Positions 8,600-15,835 are shown, counted from the first letter of the stretch. The stretch is 19,134 bases of DNA from an uncultured Armatimonadota bacterium (GCA_903924445.1 CAIYBQ010000512.1:1-19134); one strand, 5' to 3'. The notes: a model not told the origin generated them from the letters alone. Numbers and translations are program-made.

Positions 8600-8653
8600 G
8601 TAAAAAATGCTGACTTTTTTCTCGTTTTGTGTCATCCGCGGTGCATTTTTTAC
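8600..8653. promoter_or_regulatory. 11-bp inverted repeat between larE and comM
   Basis: GTAAAAAATGC at 8600-8610 and its exact complement GCATTTTTTAC at 8643-8653 flank 32 T-rich bases in the 249-base region between the divergent larE (8483) and comM (8733) starts. A perfect 11-bp inverted repeat in a divergent promoter region could be a two-site operator or a hairpin. I cannot assign a regulator. The rest of 8484-8732 holds the comM ribosome site GGAGG at 8719-8723 and no other gene. Confidence 0.5.
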
Positions 8654-8732
8654 GAAAGGTATAGGGTGCACATTCGCCAGCCGGGGCCGGGGTGGGAAAT
8701 GCAGCCCACAAGGTTACCGGAGGTGTATGAAA

Positions 8733-10274
8733 ATGCTAGCAGTTGTTGAGAGTGCGACGTTGTTTGGAATCGATGCCCTTCCAATCAAAGTCGAAATAAA
8801 TGTTGCGACAGGAATGCCTGTCTTTACCATCGTCGGGCTACCCGATGCGGCCGTGCAGGAAAGCCGTGAGCGTGTCCGGGCTGCGATTAGAAATTCCAAC
8901 CTCCGGTTTCCATCCGATCGGGCAACCGTTGTAAATCTTGCGCCAGCGGATGTTCGTAAGGCAGGTCCTGCATTTGATCTTCCTATCGCCATGGCTGTCC
9001 TCGCAGCCACAGAGCAGGTTCCGATCAGCGGACTTACGGGATGCCTGCTGATTGGCGAGCTTGGCCTCGATGGCAGTGTCCGAGCCGTGCCGGGGTCGCT
9101 CTCGGTTGCGATGGCGGTACGCAAGCGCGAAGACCTCAAGCTGATTGTGCCTTGGGAAAACTATGCCGAGGCAGCATTGGTGGATGGCATCAAGGTCATC
9201 CCGGTCAAAACACTGCTGGATGCCGTGCAGGTGATTCGTGGAGATACCTATGTCATCCCACCCCGTCCCGATCCTGAAGAGCTCCTCAGTCGTGCTCTTT
9301 TGTTACACGTGGACTACGCGGATGTGAAAGGGAATCTCGCGGCAAAGCGAGCTTTGGAAATCGCTGCGGCGGGTGGACACAACCTGTTGATGGTGGGTCC
9401 GCCAGGGAGTGGCAAGACGATGCTCGCGCGTAGGATGCCTGGGATTCTGCCTCCGATGAGTGTGGAGGAGGCCCTCGATGTCACCCGCATCCACAGTATC
9501 TCAAGTATCACAGCGGGTGGAACGCGTCTGATGGTTCATCGGCCCTTTCGATCCCCACACCACACCGTGTCACACGCCGGTCTCACGGGTGGAGGGAGTA
9601 TTCCACGGCCAGGGGAAGTTAGCCTTGCGCATCGGGGCGTGCTCTTTCTCGATGAGCTACCGGAGTTTCACCGGGATGTTTTGGAGGTGATGCGGCAGCC
9701 GCTCGAGGATGGTCAGGTGACGATTGCGCGGGCGGCTGCGACATTGACCTATCCAGCCCGGTGCTCATTGATTGCCGCGATGAATCCGTGCCCATGCGGC
9801 TATCACGGAGACCGTTTACGTCCATGTACGTGTACACGATCAACGGTGGAGGCCTACCTCCGAAGGTTATCCGGACCTCTGCTTGATCGCATCGATATAC
9901 ATATGGAGGTCCCGCGTATTCCGCATACTGACCTGATGAAATCTGTTCCCGGTGAAAGCAGTGCGGAGATTCGGGAGCGTGTTGTGGCTGCGAGAAACCG
10001 TCAGCATGCGAGGTGTTTATCGTTTGGTTGGGAGCCGAGGGCGAATTCCCTTCTGATGCCGAAGGAGATGGGGAGCGCTTGTCCATTGACGCCTGGCTGT
10101 AAGGAGCTCCTCGGGAACGCGGTGCAGCGCCTCAACTTAAGTGCTAGAGCGCATGACAGAATCCTGAAAGTTGCGAGGACGATTGCGGATTTGGCATCGG
10201 AGGAATCCATTTCCGAAAGCCATATCGCGGAGGCTGTTCAATATCGTTCCATGGACCGGAGGTTGTTTGGGTGA
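8733..10274 (+). CDS. comM: ComM/YifB family Mg-chelatase-like AAA+ ATPase
   Basis: ComM is a hexameric AAA+ helicase that promotes branch migration of incoming DNA during natural transformation; relatives are widespread, including in species not known to be competent. The 513-residue product has an N-terminal ChlI/Lon-protease-like domain (about 1-170), then Walker A GPPGSGKT (222-229), Walker B GVLFLDE with Asp307/Glu308, and a cysteine pair cluster NPCPCG...PCTC (Cys353, 355, 365, 367). The sensor/arginine region LLDRIDIH and a C-terminal Mg-chelatase domain follow. The length is normal. The ATG at 8733 is favoured because GGAGG ends 9 bases before it; the ATG at 8727 is only 3 bases from the site. 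Homologues also commonly begin with MLA. The frame open from 8607 is upstream non-coding sequence. It has no competence neighbours here. Confidence 0.93.
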   Translation: MLAVVESATLFGIDALPIKVEINVATGMPVFTIVGLPDAAVQESRERVRAAIRNSNLRFPSDRATVVNLAPADVRKAGPAFDLPIAMAVLAATEQVPISGLTGCLLIGELGLDGSVRAVPGSLSVAMAVRKREDLKLIVPWENYAEAALVDGIKVIPVKTLLDAVQVIRGDTYVIPPRPDPEELLSRALLLHVDYADVKGNLAAKRALEIAAAGGHNLLMVGPPGSGKTMLARRMPGILPPMSVEEALDVTRIHSISSITAGGTRLMVHRPFRSPHHTVSHAGLTGGGSIPRPGEVSLAHRGVLFLDELPEFHRDVLEVMRQPLEDGQVTIARAAATLTYPARCSLIAAMNPCPCGYHGDRLRPCTCTRSTVEAYLRRLSGPLLDRIDIHMEVPRIPHTDLMKSVPGESSAEIRERVVAARNRQHARCLSFGWEPRANSLLMPKEMGSACPLTPGCKELLGNAVQRLNLSARAHDRILKVARTIADLASEESISESHIAEAVQYRSMDRRLFG

Positions 10275-10389
10275 CGTAATTACCGTAGGTTTTCCCATCT
10301 GAATCTCTTACTAGAAGGTTCATATTTCCTGACATGGATTCAGTTGAGGATCATCAACATCATAAAATTACCTTTTACATTCGTTCACG

Positions 10390-10419
10390 ATTGATTCACA
10401 ATCCAGATGCATAATCAAT
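10390..10419. promoter_or_regulatory. 7-bp inverted repeat upstream of the Gly-rich protein gene
   Basis: ATTGATT (10390-10396) and its complement AATCAAT (10413-10419) are separated by 16 bases, in AT-rich sequence about 70 bases before the Gly-rich protein start. The region 10275-10437 has no gene and probably holds the promoter. The repeat could be an operator, but a 7-bp match in AT-rich sequence can also arise by chance. Confidence 0.3.
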
Positions 10420-10437
10420 ACATCGGGAGACGCAGTC

Positions 10438-10494
10438 ATGTGGTGGCGGCAAATACATCCCAATGTTGGTTTTAAGGAGAAATGCCATGAATAA
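10438..10494 (+). CDS. Possible 18-residue leader ORF before the Gly-rich protein
   Basis: An ATG at 10438 with GGGAGA 7-8 bases upstream opens an 18-codon frame, MWWRQIHPNVGFKEKCHE. It stops at 10494, overlapping the start of the Gly-rich protein gene (10487) by 8 bases. The ribosome site of the main gene lies inside this mini-ORF, so its translation could affect initiation downstream. The two adjacent Trp codons are reminiscent of attenuation leaders, but no attenuator hairpin was found. I do not recognise the peptide; it may be chance. Confidence 0.3.
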   Translation: MWWRQIHPNVGFKEKCHE

Positions 10495-10951
10495 GCAAAT
10501 ACTTGCTGGTATCGCGCTTGGAGCGTTTGTCGCAACTGGTCTTGGAACCGTTTACACAGCGGCTAAGGCACAAACATCCAATGTTGCAGCCCAACAGGGT
10601 CAGGGTGGTCAGCAGGGCGGACGACCTGGCTTTGGTGGTCAGGGTGGACCTGGCGGCGGCGGCTTTCCAGGTGGTCAGGGTGGACCTGGCGGCGGCGGCT
10701 TCCCAGGCGGACAGGGCGGCCCCGGCGGCGGTGGCTTCCCAGGTGGTCAAGGCGGACAGGGTGGCGGGATGATGCGCGGAATGATGGGTGGCGGAATGCA
10801 ACCTGTCGTAACAGCAACCGAACGCTACGTCTATGTTCTCCGTGGAGACACTCTCTTCCAGTACTCTGCAGAAGGCCTCAAGCTGGTTGCAAAGGCTACT
10901 CTGCCACAGGATCAGCGCCAAGGTGGTCCAGGTGGTCCTGGCGGAAACTAA
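10487..10951 (+). CDS. Secreted Gly-rich repeat protein of unknown function
   Basis: I do not recognise this 154-residue protein as a named family. It begins MNKQILAGIALGAFVATGLG with a signal peptide likely cut after AKA (about residue 28). A Gly/Gln/Pro-rich region with three 12-residue repeats (GGQGGPGGGGFP) follows at about 50-85, then a Met-rich stretch (GGGMMRGMMGGGMQ). A conserved-looking tail, about 105-140, contains ATERYVYVLRGDTLFQYS and LKLVAKATLP. The tail resembles short segments seen in secreted proteins that report a value for a stored key, but no function should be taken from that. AGGAG (10475-10479) lies 7 bases before the ATG at 10487, so the in-frame ATG at 10463 is not favoured. 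It is a single gene, ended by a strong terminator. It is probably exported and largely disordered. Confidence 0.8.
   Translation: MNKQILAGIALGAFVATGLGTVYTAAKAQTSNVAAQQGQGGQQGGRPGFGGQGGPGGGGFPGGQGGPGGGGFPGGQGGPGGGGFPGGQGGQGGGMMRGMMGGGMQPVVTATERYVYVLRGDTLFQYSAEGLKLVAKATLPQDQRQGGPGGPGGN
10634..10741 (+). repeat. Three 36-base tandem repeats coding for GGQGGPGGGGFP
   Basis: Units at 10634-10669, 10670-10705 and 10706-10741 are in frame within the Gly-rich protein gene. The first two are nearly identical and the third differs mainly at silent sites. A partial fourth unit follows from 10742. Length change by slippage in steps of 12 residues would keep the frame. Confidence 0.9.
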
Positions 10952-10971
10952 TCCCGCACTCGCACAGTGAT

Positions 10972-11007
10972 AAAGCCCCTCTCTGCAGCCTGCAGAGGGG
11001 GGCTTTT
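10972..11007 (+). terminator. Rho-independent terminator after the Gly-rich protein gene
   Basis: AAAGCCCCTCTCTGCA and TGCAGAGGGGGGCTTTT form a long GC-rich stem with a three-base loop and a short T run, 20 bases after the stop codon. Confidence 0.88.
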
Positions 11008-11031
11008 CGGTATCGCTACTCCCCGTGTGCG

Positions 11032-11037
11032 TACAAT
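11032..11037 (+). promoter_or_regulatory. -10-like hexamer directly before the VOC gene
   Basis: TACAAT at 11032-11037 lies 5 bases before the ATG at 11043, and no Shine-Dalgarno sequence is present. Transcription from this box would begin at about the start codon, suggesting a leaderless mRNA. No clear -35 box is seen. Confidence 0.4.
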
Positions 11038-11042
11038 ACGCA

Positions 11043-11450
11043 ATGACATTTACGGAAACACTGGCAGCGGGAATCATACCGATGCTGGCTGCGCGAGATG
11101 CATCCGCAGCCTTACATTTCTACGTTTCAGTCTTCGGTGCCACGGTTTTGGACCGGATCGATTCACCAGGTGGCCGGCTGCTCCACGCTAATATCCGTAT
11201 CGGGGACGCTCTCTTGATGCTCGCCGATGAATGCCCGCCTCACAATGTCTCACCGGAAACTCTCGGAGGCACACCCGTACTTCTACACTTGGTTGTGGCA
11301 TCCGTAGATGATGTTATGACACTCGGGCTGGCGAACGGCGGACAAGTTGTCCGCGAACCGGCTGACCAACCAACAGGCTATCGGGCTGCCAAGCTGCGGG
11401 ATACCGCAGGGCATATCTGGTACGTCGCAAGCCCAATCCGAACGGGCTAG
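11043..11450 (+). CDS. VOC superfamily (glyoxalase/PhnB-like) protein
   Basis: This is a small protein of the vicinal-oxygen-chelate fold, a family that includes glyoxalase I, ring-cleaving dioxygenases and resistance proteins. The 135-residue product shows the paired beta-alpha-beta-beta-beta layout: AAGIIPMLAARDASAALHFY at the start, LLHLVVASVDDV in the middle, and GYRAAKLRDTAGHIWYVA at the end. The last segment resembles the PhnB-like closing motif in which His and Asp/Glu residues bind metal, with DTAGH in place of the common DPFGH. The substrate is unknown. The start at 11043 follows the -10-like box; a GTG at 11025 is in frame but lies upstream of that box. The gene stands alone and runs tail-to-tail into the fumarase beta gene, sharing the four bases CTAG as both stop codons. 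Confidence 0.85.
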   Translation: MTFTETLAAGIIPMLAARDASAALHFYVSVFGATVLDRIDSPGGRLLHANIRIGDALLMLADECPPHNVSPETLGGTPVLLHLVVASVDDVMTLGLANGGQVVREPADQPTGYRAAKLRDTAGHIWYVASPIRTG

Positions 11451-12034
11451 AACGCGCCCTTTAGTGCACTCAGCGATGCAGCAGCTACATCAGCGTGCAG
11501 CGATGAACCATGCGAGTCCATCGTCACAATCGCTGGAAAGTCCCGTACGTGCAAAACCCAGATCGCTTCGGGTGAGCCAAACTCCTCGAGATAGACATCA
11601 TCGACGCGCTCAATGCACTCGGCATACACCTGCGCCGCTCCCCCGATGGCGTGGAGGTAGACAGCCCCGTGTTCACGGCAGGCTTCAAGCGTTTTCGCTC
11701 CCATCCCACCCTTGCCAATGACCCCACGCAGCCCATATTTGCCAATCAGACCAGCCTGATACGGTTCTTCACGGATACTCGTCGTCGGTCCGGCCGCTTT
11801 GACCGTAAAGCTTCGGTCATCACCCTCACCGCGCTCGATGACAACCGGGCCACAGTGGTAAATCACAGCGCCATTGAGGTCAACACCATCCGGGACCGCC
11901 CCACCGCCCGCAAGGTACTTGTGAACCGCATCCCGCCCGGTATACATCGTGCCAGAAATCAACACATCATCGCCGGCCTTCAGCCCACGCACAGCCTCTT
12001 CGGTCAATGGAGTTGTTAATCGAACTGTCGCCAT
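11447..12034 (-). CDS. Class I fumarate hydratase, beta subunit (C-terminal domain)
   Basis: This is the smaller chain of the iron-sulfur fumarase, which interconverts fumarate and malate in the citric acid cycle; related pairs act on tartrate. The 195-residue product has the substrate-binding motif AGPTTSIR (81-88), the loop GVIGKGGMG (104-112) and the family segment VYLHAIGGAAQVY (125-137). GAGGTG lies 5 bases before the ATG at 12034, which overlaps the TGA of the upstream SanA-like gene by one base (TGATG), so the two are translationally coupled. A GTG at 12037 is less well placed. It is separated from its alpha partner by that SanA-like gene, which is unusual. No terminator lies between it and the convergent VOC gene. 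Fumarase is the more common identity; L(+)-tartrate dehydratase is an alternative. Confidence 0.9.
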   Translation of the reverse strand: MATVRLTTPLTEEAVRGLKAGDDVLISGTMYTGRDAVHKYLAGGGAVPDGVDLNGAVIYHCGPVVIERGEGDDRSFTVKAAGPTTSIREEPYQAGLIGKYGLRGVIGKGGMGAKTLEACREHGAVYLHAIGGAAQVYAECIERVDDVYLEEFGSPEAIWVLHVRDFPAIVTMDSHGSSLHADVAAASLSALKGAF

Positions 12035-12723
12035 CACTTCACCTCACAATTTTCCACGTCGGTCGGCATCGGCTCACGCTTTCCAAGGTAGCGAGGCTGC
12101 CGGTTGAACACATTGATATCAAGAATTGCTGTAAATCGTGCAAGCCGTTCGCGCATCCAAAGTCCCATTCCAAGGGGAGCCTGTACGGCGTTGTAGCCGA
12201 TGGCATCGATGCCACGCTGCCGGGCAATGTAGACCGCACGTTCGTTATGAAACGGCTGGCTGACGATGACAAAGCTGTTCTGTCCAAAGACTTTTTTCGC
12301 ACGGACGATGGAGTCCAACGTCCGAAACCCCGCGTAGTCGCAAACGACATCCTTTGCTGGAATACCTCTGCGGATGAGATCAGCGCGCATCCGAGTCGGC
12401 TCGTTATAGCGCATGTCGCCATTGTCTCCGCTCACCAACAGGCACTTGACACGCCCGGCCATGTAAAGCTGTGCGGCCGCATCGATCCGGGCCTCGTACA
12501 GTATATTTGGCCGCCCACCGGCGACCTTTGGCGATGTCCCAAGAACCACAGCCACATCGTGGAGAGGCACATCGGCAGTCGCATCAAAGAGGCGGCCACT
12601 CGCAGCGTTCATTACGACACGCTCAGAGACCACACTTGCCGTGCAGACAGCAGCGGTTAGGAGCGCGGCGGTGATGGCCGCAGGCTTGATGACCCTGCGG
12701 AGCTTAGGAGGGATGACCACCGG
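12034..12723 (-). CDS. SanA/YdcF-like (DUF218) membrane-anchored protein
   Basis: This is a DUF218 protein of the SanA/YdcF type; SanA of E. coli affects envelope permeability, and the biochemical activity is not established. The 229-residue product has one hydrophobic segment at about 12-31, then VAVVLGTSP (57-64), GRPNILYEARIDAA (69-82), LVSGDNG (95-101), GFRTLDSI (131-138) and VSQPFHNERA (153-162), in the family order. It is probably anchored with the domain outside the membrane. The start chosen is GTG at 12723, with GAGGAAG 9 bases upstream inside the fumarase alpha gene, giving a 20-base overlap with it. The open frame to 12795 adds sequence that is just the fumarase gene read out of frame. 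It lies between the two fumarase subunits and is coupled to both by overlaps. Confidence 0.85.
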   Translation of the reverse strand, partial: PVVIPPKLRRVIKPAAITAALLTAAVCTASVVSERVVMNAASGRLFDATADVPLHDVAVVLGTSPKVAGGRPNILYEARIDAAAQLYMAGRVKCLLVSGDNGDMRYNEPTRMRADLIRRGIPAKDVVCDYAGFRTLDSIVRAKKVFGQNSFVIVSQPFHNERAVYIARQRGIDAIGYNAVQAPLGMGLWMRERLARFTAILDINVFNRQPRYLGKREPMPTDVENCEVK

Positions 12724-13642
12724 GTAGGACTTCCTCAGAATCTGTGTACAGCCAGCGGACGATGTTGTCTGTTGCGCCATCCAGGACAACGCCACGGCGG
12801 CGGTGTGCCCAACAGGCGTAGCTTACAGACACAAAGAATGATGCTGGGAGGCGGTTACGCTCCGTAACCTTGCAGCCAAGCAGAGTTGTTTCACCGCCGA
12901 AGCCCATTGGGCCAATGCCAAGACCATTTGCCGTATCAACAATATCCTGCTCAAAGCCTGCCAGGTCTTCTCGCGTATTGGTGTCGCCAACCACACGGAG
13001 CAGCTGTTCCTTCGCCGCATCGAGGCCGCTCGCGCGATCACCACCAATACAGACACCGACAAAGCCCGGCGCGCAGCCTTGGCCCTGTGCCTTCCAAACG
13101 GCGTGGAGCACCGCTGTGCGACAACCGGCAATATCACGTCCCGCCTTGACGCCAAGCTCAGGAAATTCCATCGGGAGGGAATATTGCGCACCGACATTTT
13201 CGCAACCGCCACCCTTGAGCATGCAGCGGACATCCACGGTTGGATGCTCCCACGCCTCAAAGTGGAACAAAGGCGTACCAGGCCCGATGTTGTTTCCGGA
13301 GTTCTTGCCGCTCAGCGCTTCGACACTATTCTGGCGGAGATAGCCTTTAGATGTTGCTTCTGCGACGGCATTTTCGGCGACCTTGCGAAAGGTGAGCGTG
13401 TCGTAGCCAACGGGGTGATGTACGAAGAACTTAATCATCCCGGTGTCCTGGCAGATAGGCGCTGAGCCATCGGCTGCCATTTTGATATTGGTGTCGATGG
13501 TATCAAGTGCGAGGAGAGCCCGGGAGCCAAAGCGTTCCTTGGCTGTGCCATCTAGGAGGGCCTTACGGACATCCGGCGGCAGGTCGGTCGACGTCACGCG
13601 GATGAGTTCGAGGATGTTGTCAAAGAGCGGAGCTGAAGCCAT
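12704..13642 (-). CDS. Class I fumarate hydratase, alpha subunit (N-terminal domain)
   Basis: This is the larger chain of the oxygen-sensitive [4Fe-4S] fumarase of the citric acid cycle. The 312-residue product has ICQDTGM (Cys64), KGGGCENVGAQ (143-153), GCAPGFVGVCIGG (Cys190) and SYACWAHRRRG (Cys277). Cys64, Cys190 and Cys277 are the likely three cluster ligands by comparison with known class I fumarases. AGGTG lies about 7 bases before the ATG at 13642; the GTG at 13696 that would extend it has no support. It overlaps the next gene by 20 bases. The neighbouring beta subunit completes the enzyme. Tartrate dehydratase is a possible alternative. It is divergent from pyrE across 80 bases. Confidence 0.92.
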   Translation of the reverse strand: MASAPLFDNILELIRVTSTDLPPDVRKALLDGTAKERFGSRALLALDTIDTNIKMAADGSAPICQDTGMIKFFVHHPVGYDTLTFRKVAENAVAEATSKGYLRQNSVEALSGKNSGNNIGPGTPLFHFEAWEHPTVDVRCMLKGGGCENVGAQYSLPMEFPELGVKAGRDIAGCRTAVLHAVWKAQGQGCAPGFVGVCIGGDRASGLDAAKEQLLRVVGDTNTREDLAGFEQDIVDTANGLGIGPMGFGGETTLLGCKVTERNRLPASFFVSVSYACWAHRRRGVVLDGATDNIVRWLYTDSEEVLPGGHPS

Positions 13643-13707
13643 CTTGGGCACCTGAATTCGGGGGATGAAGTGTCTCAAGTATACCGCCGTGGACAAGCGG
13701 ACATCGG

Positions 13708-13713
13708 TACAAT
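13708..13713 (+). promoter_or_regulatory. -10-like hexamer before pyrE
   Basis: TACAAT at 13708-13713 ends 9 bases before the pyrE ATG (13723). With no Shine-Dalgarno present, transcription from it would leave a leader of only about 3 bases. On the opposite strand a TATACT box (complement of 13678-13683) may serve the fumarase genes. No good -35 box was found for either. Confidence 0.4.
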
Positions 13714-13722
13714 CAACGTGCT

Positions 13723-14301
13723 ATGACTGAAACTGAAGCCCTCTCCCTGTTTGAAAAAACCGGCGCATTGCTGTCCGGTCACTTCGTATTGACCAGTGGT
13801 CGTCACTCTGATCGATATTTTGAAAAGTTCCACGTCCTCCGCTATCCGGAGTATGTTGAGCAGCTTGGACGTGCGCTTGCAGCGCAATGCGCGGATGTAA
13901 AACCCGATGTCGTCCTTGGGCCAACCACACTTGGCATCGTGCTTGCCTACGAGGTCGCAAGGCACCTCGGAGCCACCGCGGCCTATGGCGAAAAGGGTCC
14001 CGATGGCAAGCGGTTTCTGCGCCGCCCTGAGCACATGGAAGCCGGCCAGCGCGTGCTCGTCGTGGATGACATTTTGACAACAGGCGGCAGCATCAATGAG
14101 TGTATCGAGCTTGTCAATGCCCACGGCTCCGAGCTTGTCGGCGTCGGCGTCCTTGTTGACCGATCGGGTGGAAAGGTCGATTTTGGCGTGCCACTTGCAT
14201 CCGTTTTGGCGCTTAATGTCCAGAGCTGGGCCCCGGATGAAATCCCTGATTGGCTGGAAGCCACACCGATTACACGCCCAGGTTCCACGGGTAAGAAGTA
14301 A
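13723..14301 (+). CDS. pyrE: Orotate phosphoribosyltransferase
   Basis: PyrE joins orotate to phosphoribosyl pyrophosphate to make orotidine 5'-monophosphate in de novo pyrimidine synthesis. The 192-residue protein is of the short, bacterial/archaeal length. It has HFVLTSGRHSDRYFEK near the N terminus (20-35), GPTTLGIVLAYEVAR (66-80), the flexible-loop region GEKGPDGKRFLRR (89-101) and the PRPP-binding motif VLVVDDILTTGGSI (111-124). No ribosome site precedes the ATG; see the -10-like box just upstream. It is a single gene, ended by a terminator directly after the stop codon. No other pyr genes are near. Cytoplasmic; call firm. Confidence 0.95.
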   Translation: MTETEALSLFEKTGALLSGHFVLTSGRHSDRYFEKFHVLRYPEYVEQLGRALAAQCADVKPDVVLGPTTLGIVLAYEVARHLGATAAYGEKGPDGKRFLRRPEHMEAGQRVLVVDDILTTGGSINECIELVNAHGSELVGVGVLVDRSGGKVDFGVPLASVLALNVQSWAPDEIPDWLEATPITRPGSTGKK

Positions 14302-14307
14302 CGAAAA

Positions 14308-14330
14308 AGGGGAGGCCGCTGGCCTCCCCT
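14308..14330. terminator. Terminator between pyrE and the convergent S41 gene
   Basis: AGGGGAGGCC (14308-14317), loop GCT, then GGCCTCCCCT (14321-14330) makes a perfect 10-bp stem. An A run lies on the 5' side, serving the minus strand, and a weak T-rich stretch on the 3' side. It can act for both converging genes. Confidence 0.85.
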
Positions 14331-14350
14331 CCTTGCTCTAGGTGTTCAGC

Positions 14351-15835
14351 CTACTCGCCCGTCTCGCGTTTGGATCCGGAGTCCTGCTTTGCGAGGTCAT
14401 CCTTCTCGGATGCCGGCCACGGAGATCCTGCGAGCTTTTCTTTCAGCACAGTGACCGCTGCCTGAACTTGCTTGCTGATCGGAATCGCGGCCTTGCGGTT
14501 ACCCGGTTGCTCACGCATGATTTTGCGCTGCGCATCAAGGTCTTTGTCATCCTCAGGCACAACACGGTCAGGGCGGATGCCACCCTTTTCTCCAACAGGC
14601 TCGCCATTTTCATCCCGCTTGAGGTTGATGTCGTGCTTGTCACGCGTGAAATAATGCTGCGTGGTGACCTTTACAGCACCTCCGGTATCACCCAGAGGCA
14701 AAATGGTCTGAACAAGGCCCTTACCGTAGGTACGTGTTCCGATGATGAATGCCGCATTGGCATCCTGAAGCGCGCCGCTCACAATCTCAGATGCACTTGC
14801 ACTGCTGCCGTTGACCAGAACGACGACTGGAATGCTGCCGGATGACAGTGCAGGGATTGTCCGCTTAGAATCGACGTTCAAGCTGACCATGCCGCCTTGA
14901 CGCTCTTTGGTCCACACGACTGGGCCCTCGGCGACAAATCGGGAAACCATGTCACGCGCAACGGTGAGGAGTCCACCCGGGTTGCCCCGAAGGTCAAAGA
15001 CCAGTGCTTTCATCCCCTGCGTCTGCAGCTTTGCAATCGCGGCCGCAACCTGAACATCTGCTTGCTCAGTAAACTGATCAAGCTTTACATAGCCAATCCC
15101 GTTCGCAGTATCCAACATCCAGGAGTCGACGACTGGACTTGTAACGATGGCACGAACCAAGTCCACATCGAATGGCTTGCTTCCCTTACGCTCAATCGTG
15201 AGGCGGACCTTTGTGCCGGGCTCACCCTTGATACGCTTGATGACATCATCGAGGCGCTGGCTTGGAGAAATCACCGCACTCTTGCCATCCACGGCGCGGA
15301 TAAGGTCTCCCGACATTAAGCCCTTGGCCATCGCCGGCGAGTTTGGAATCGGCTCGACAATCAGCGGCTTGTGATCACGTACATCGAGGCGGGCACCGAC
15401 ACCACCAAAGCTCCCGGATGTCGTTTCCATCTGCTTCTTGAACTCATCCGATGTCCAATATTCTGTATAAATATCGCCAACGGATGCGACCATACCCTTG
15501 ATGGCCATATTGTTCAGCTTGTTTGGCCACTCGCGGTTTGCCTTTGCATCCTTTGGAGGATTGGCATACTCGGTCATGATGGTGTCACGCACTGCAAGGT
15601 AGGTTTCGTATGGCTCGAGAGCCACAGGGCTACCGGCGCTTGCGGCGGGTAATCGGAAGGCAGCAGTCAAGCGCTCGCTGAAGAGCGTTGGCATCGCCAT
15701 CACGGTAGCCACGTTACGGTCAATCGAGCTCTTTCCCTTGAGAGGCTGCAGCGCCCCTTGCGAGAATCCAAGCACTAAACCGGTTGTGAGGAATGCACCA
15801 ATTACGATGATGCGTCGTGGGGTGATGCCTGCCAT
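14351..15835 (-). CDS. S41 C-terminal processing peptidase (CtpA/Prc type)
   Basis: This is a serine protease of family S41A that cuts proteins near exposed hydrophobic C termini outside the cytoplasm. The 494-residue product has an N-terminal signal anchor (hydrophobic, about 8-25) and a helical region. A PDZ domain follows at about 140-225 (FGGVGARLDV, then GLMSGDLIRAVDG), and then the S41 catalytic core. FDLRGNPGG (280-288), the nucleophile in SSASASEI (Ser347) and the general base in TYGKG (Lys372) are 25 residues apart, as in known CTPs, so it should be active. GGAGG lies 8 bases before the ATG. That ATG overlaps the TAA of the upstream S41 gene (TAATG), so the two are translated together. 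The C-terminal 60 residues are charged and variable. Confidence 0.93.
   Translation of the reverse strand: MAGITPRRIIVIGAFLTTGLVLGFSQGALQPLKGKSSIDRNVATVMAMPTLFSERLTAAFRLPAASAGSPVALEPYETYLAVRDTIMTEYANPPKDAKANREWPNKLNNMAIKGMVASVGDIYTEYWTSDEFKKQMETTSGSFGGVGARLDVRDHKPLIVEPIPNSPAMAKGLMSGDLIRAVDGKSAVISPSQRLDDVIKRIKGEPGTKVRLTIERKGSKPFDVDLVRAIVTSPVVDSWMLDTANGIGYVKLDQFTEQADVQVAAAIAKLQTQGMKALVFDLRGNPGGLLTVARDMVSRFVAEGPVVWTKERQGGMVSLNVDSKRTIPALSSGSIPVVVLVNGSSASASEIVSGALQDANAAFIIGTRTYGKGLVQTILPLGDTGGAVKVTTQHYFTRDKHDINLKRDENGEPVGEKGGIRPDRVVPEDDKDLDAQRKIMREQPGNRKAAIPISKQVQAAVTVLKEKLAGSPWPASEKDDLAKQDSGSKRETGE

Noticed and set aside
8484..8711. 76-residue N-terminal extension of LarE
   Set aside because: It is low-complexity, unlike any LarE, and covers the divergent promoter region; the GTG at 8483 gives the family length.
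8607..8732. Upstream extension of the comM frame
   Set aside because: The GGAGG at 8719-8723 and the typical MLA start place initiation at 8733.
10472..11077. 201-codon minus-strand repeat-rich frame opposite the Gly-rich gene
   Set aside because: It comes from the low-complexity repeats of the real gene and has no support of its own.
12724..12795. Upstream extension of the SanA-like gene
   Set aside because: These residues are the fumarase alpha gene read in another frame; GAGGAAG supports the GTG at 12723.
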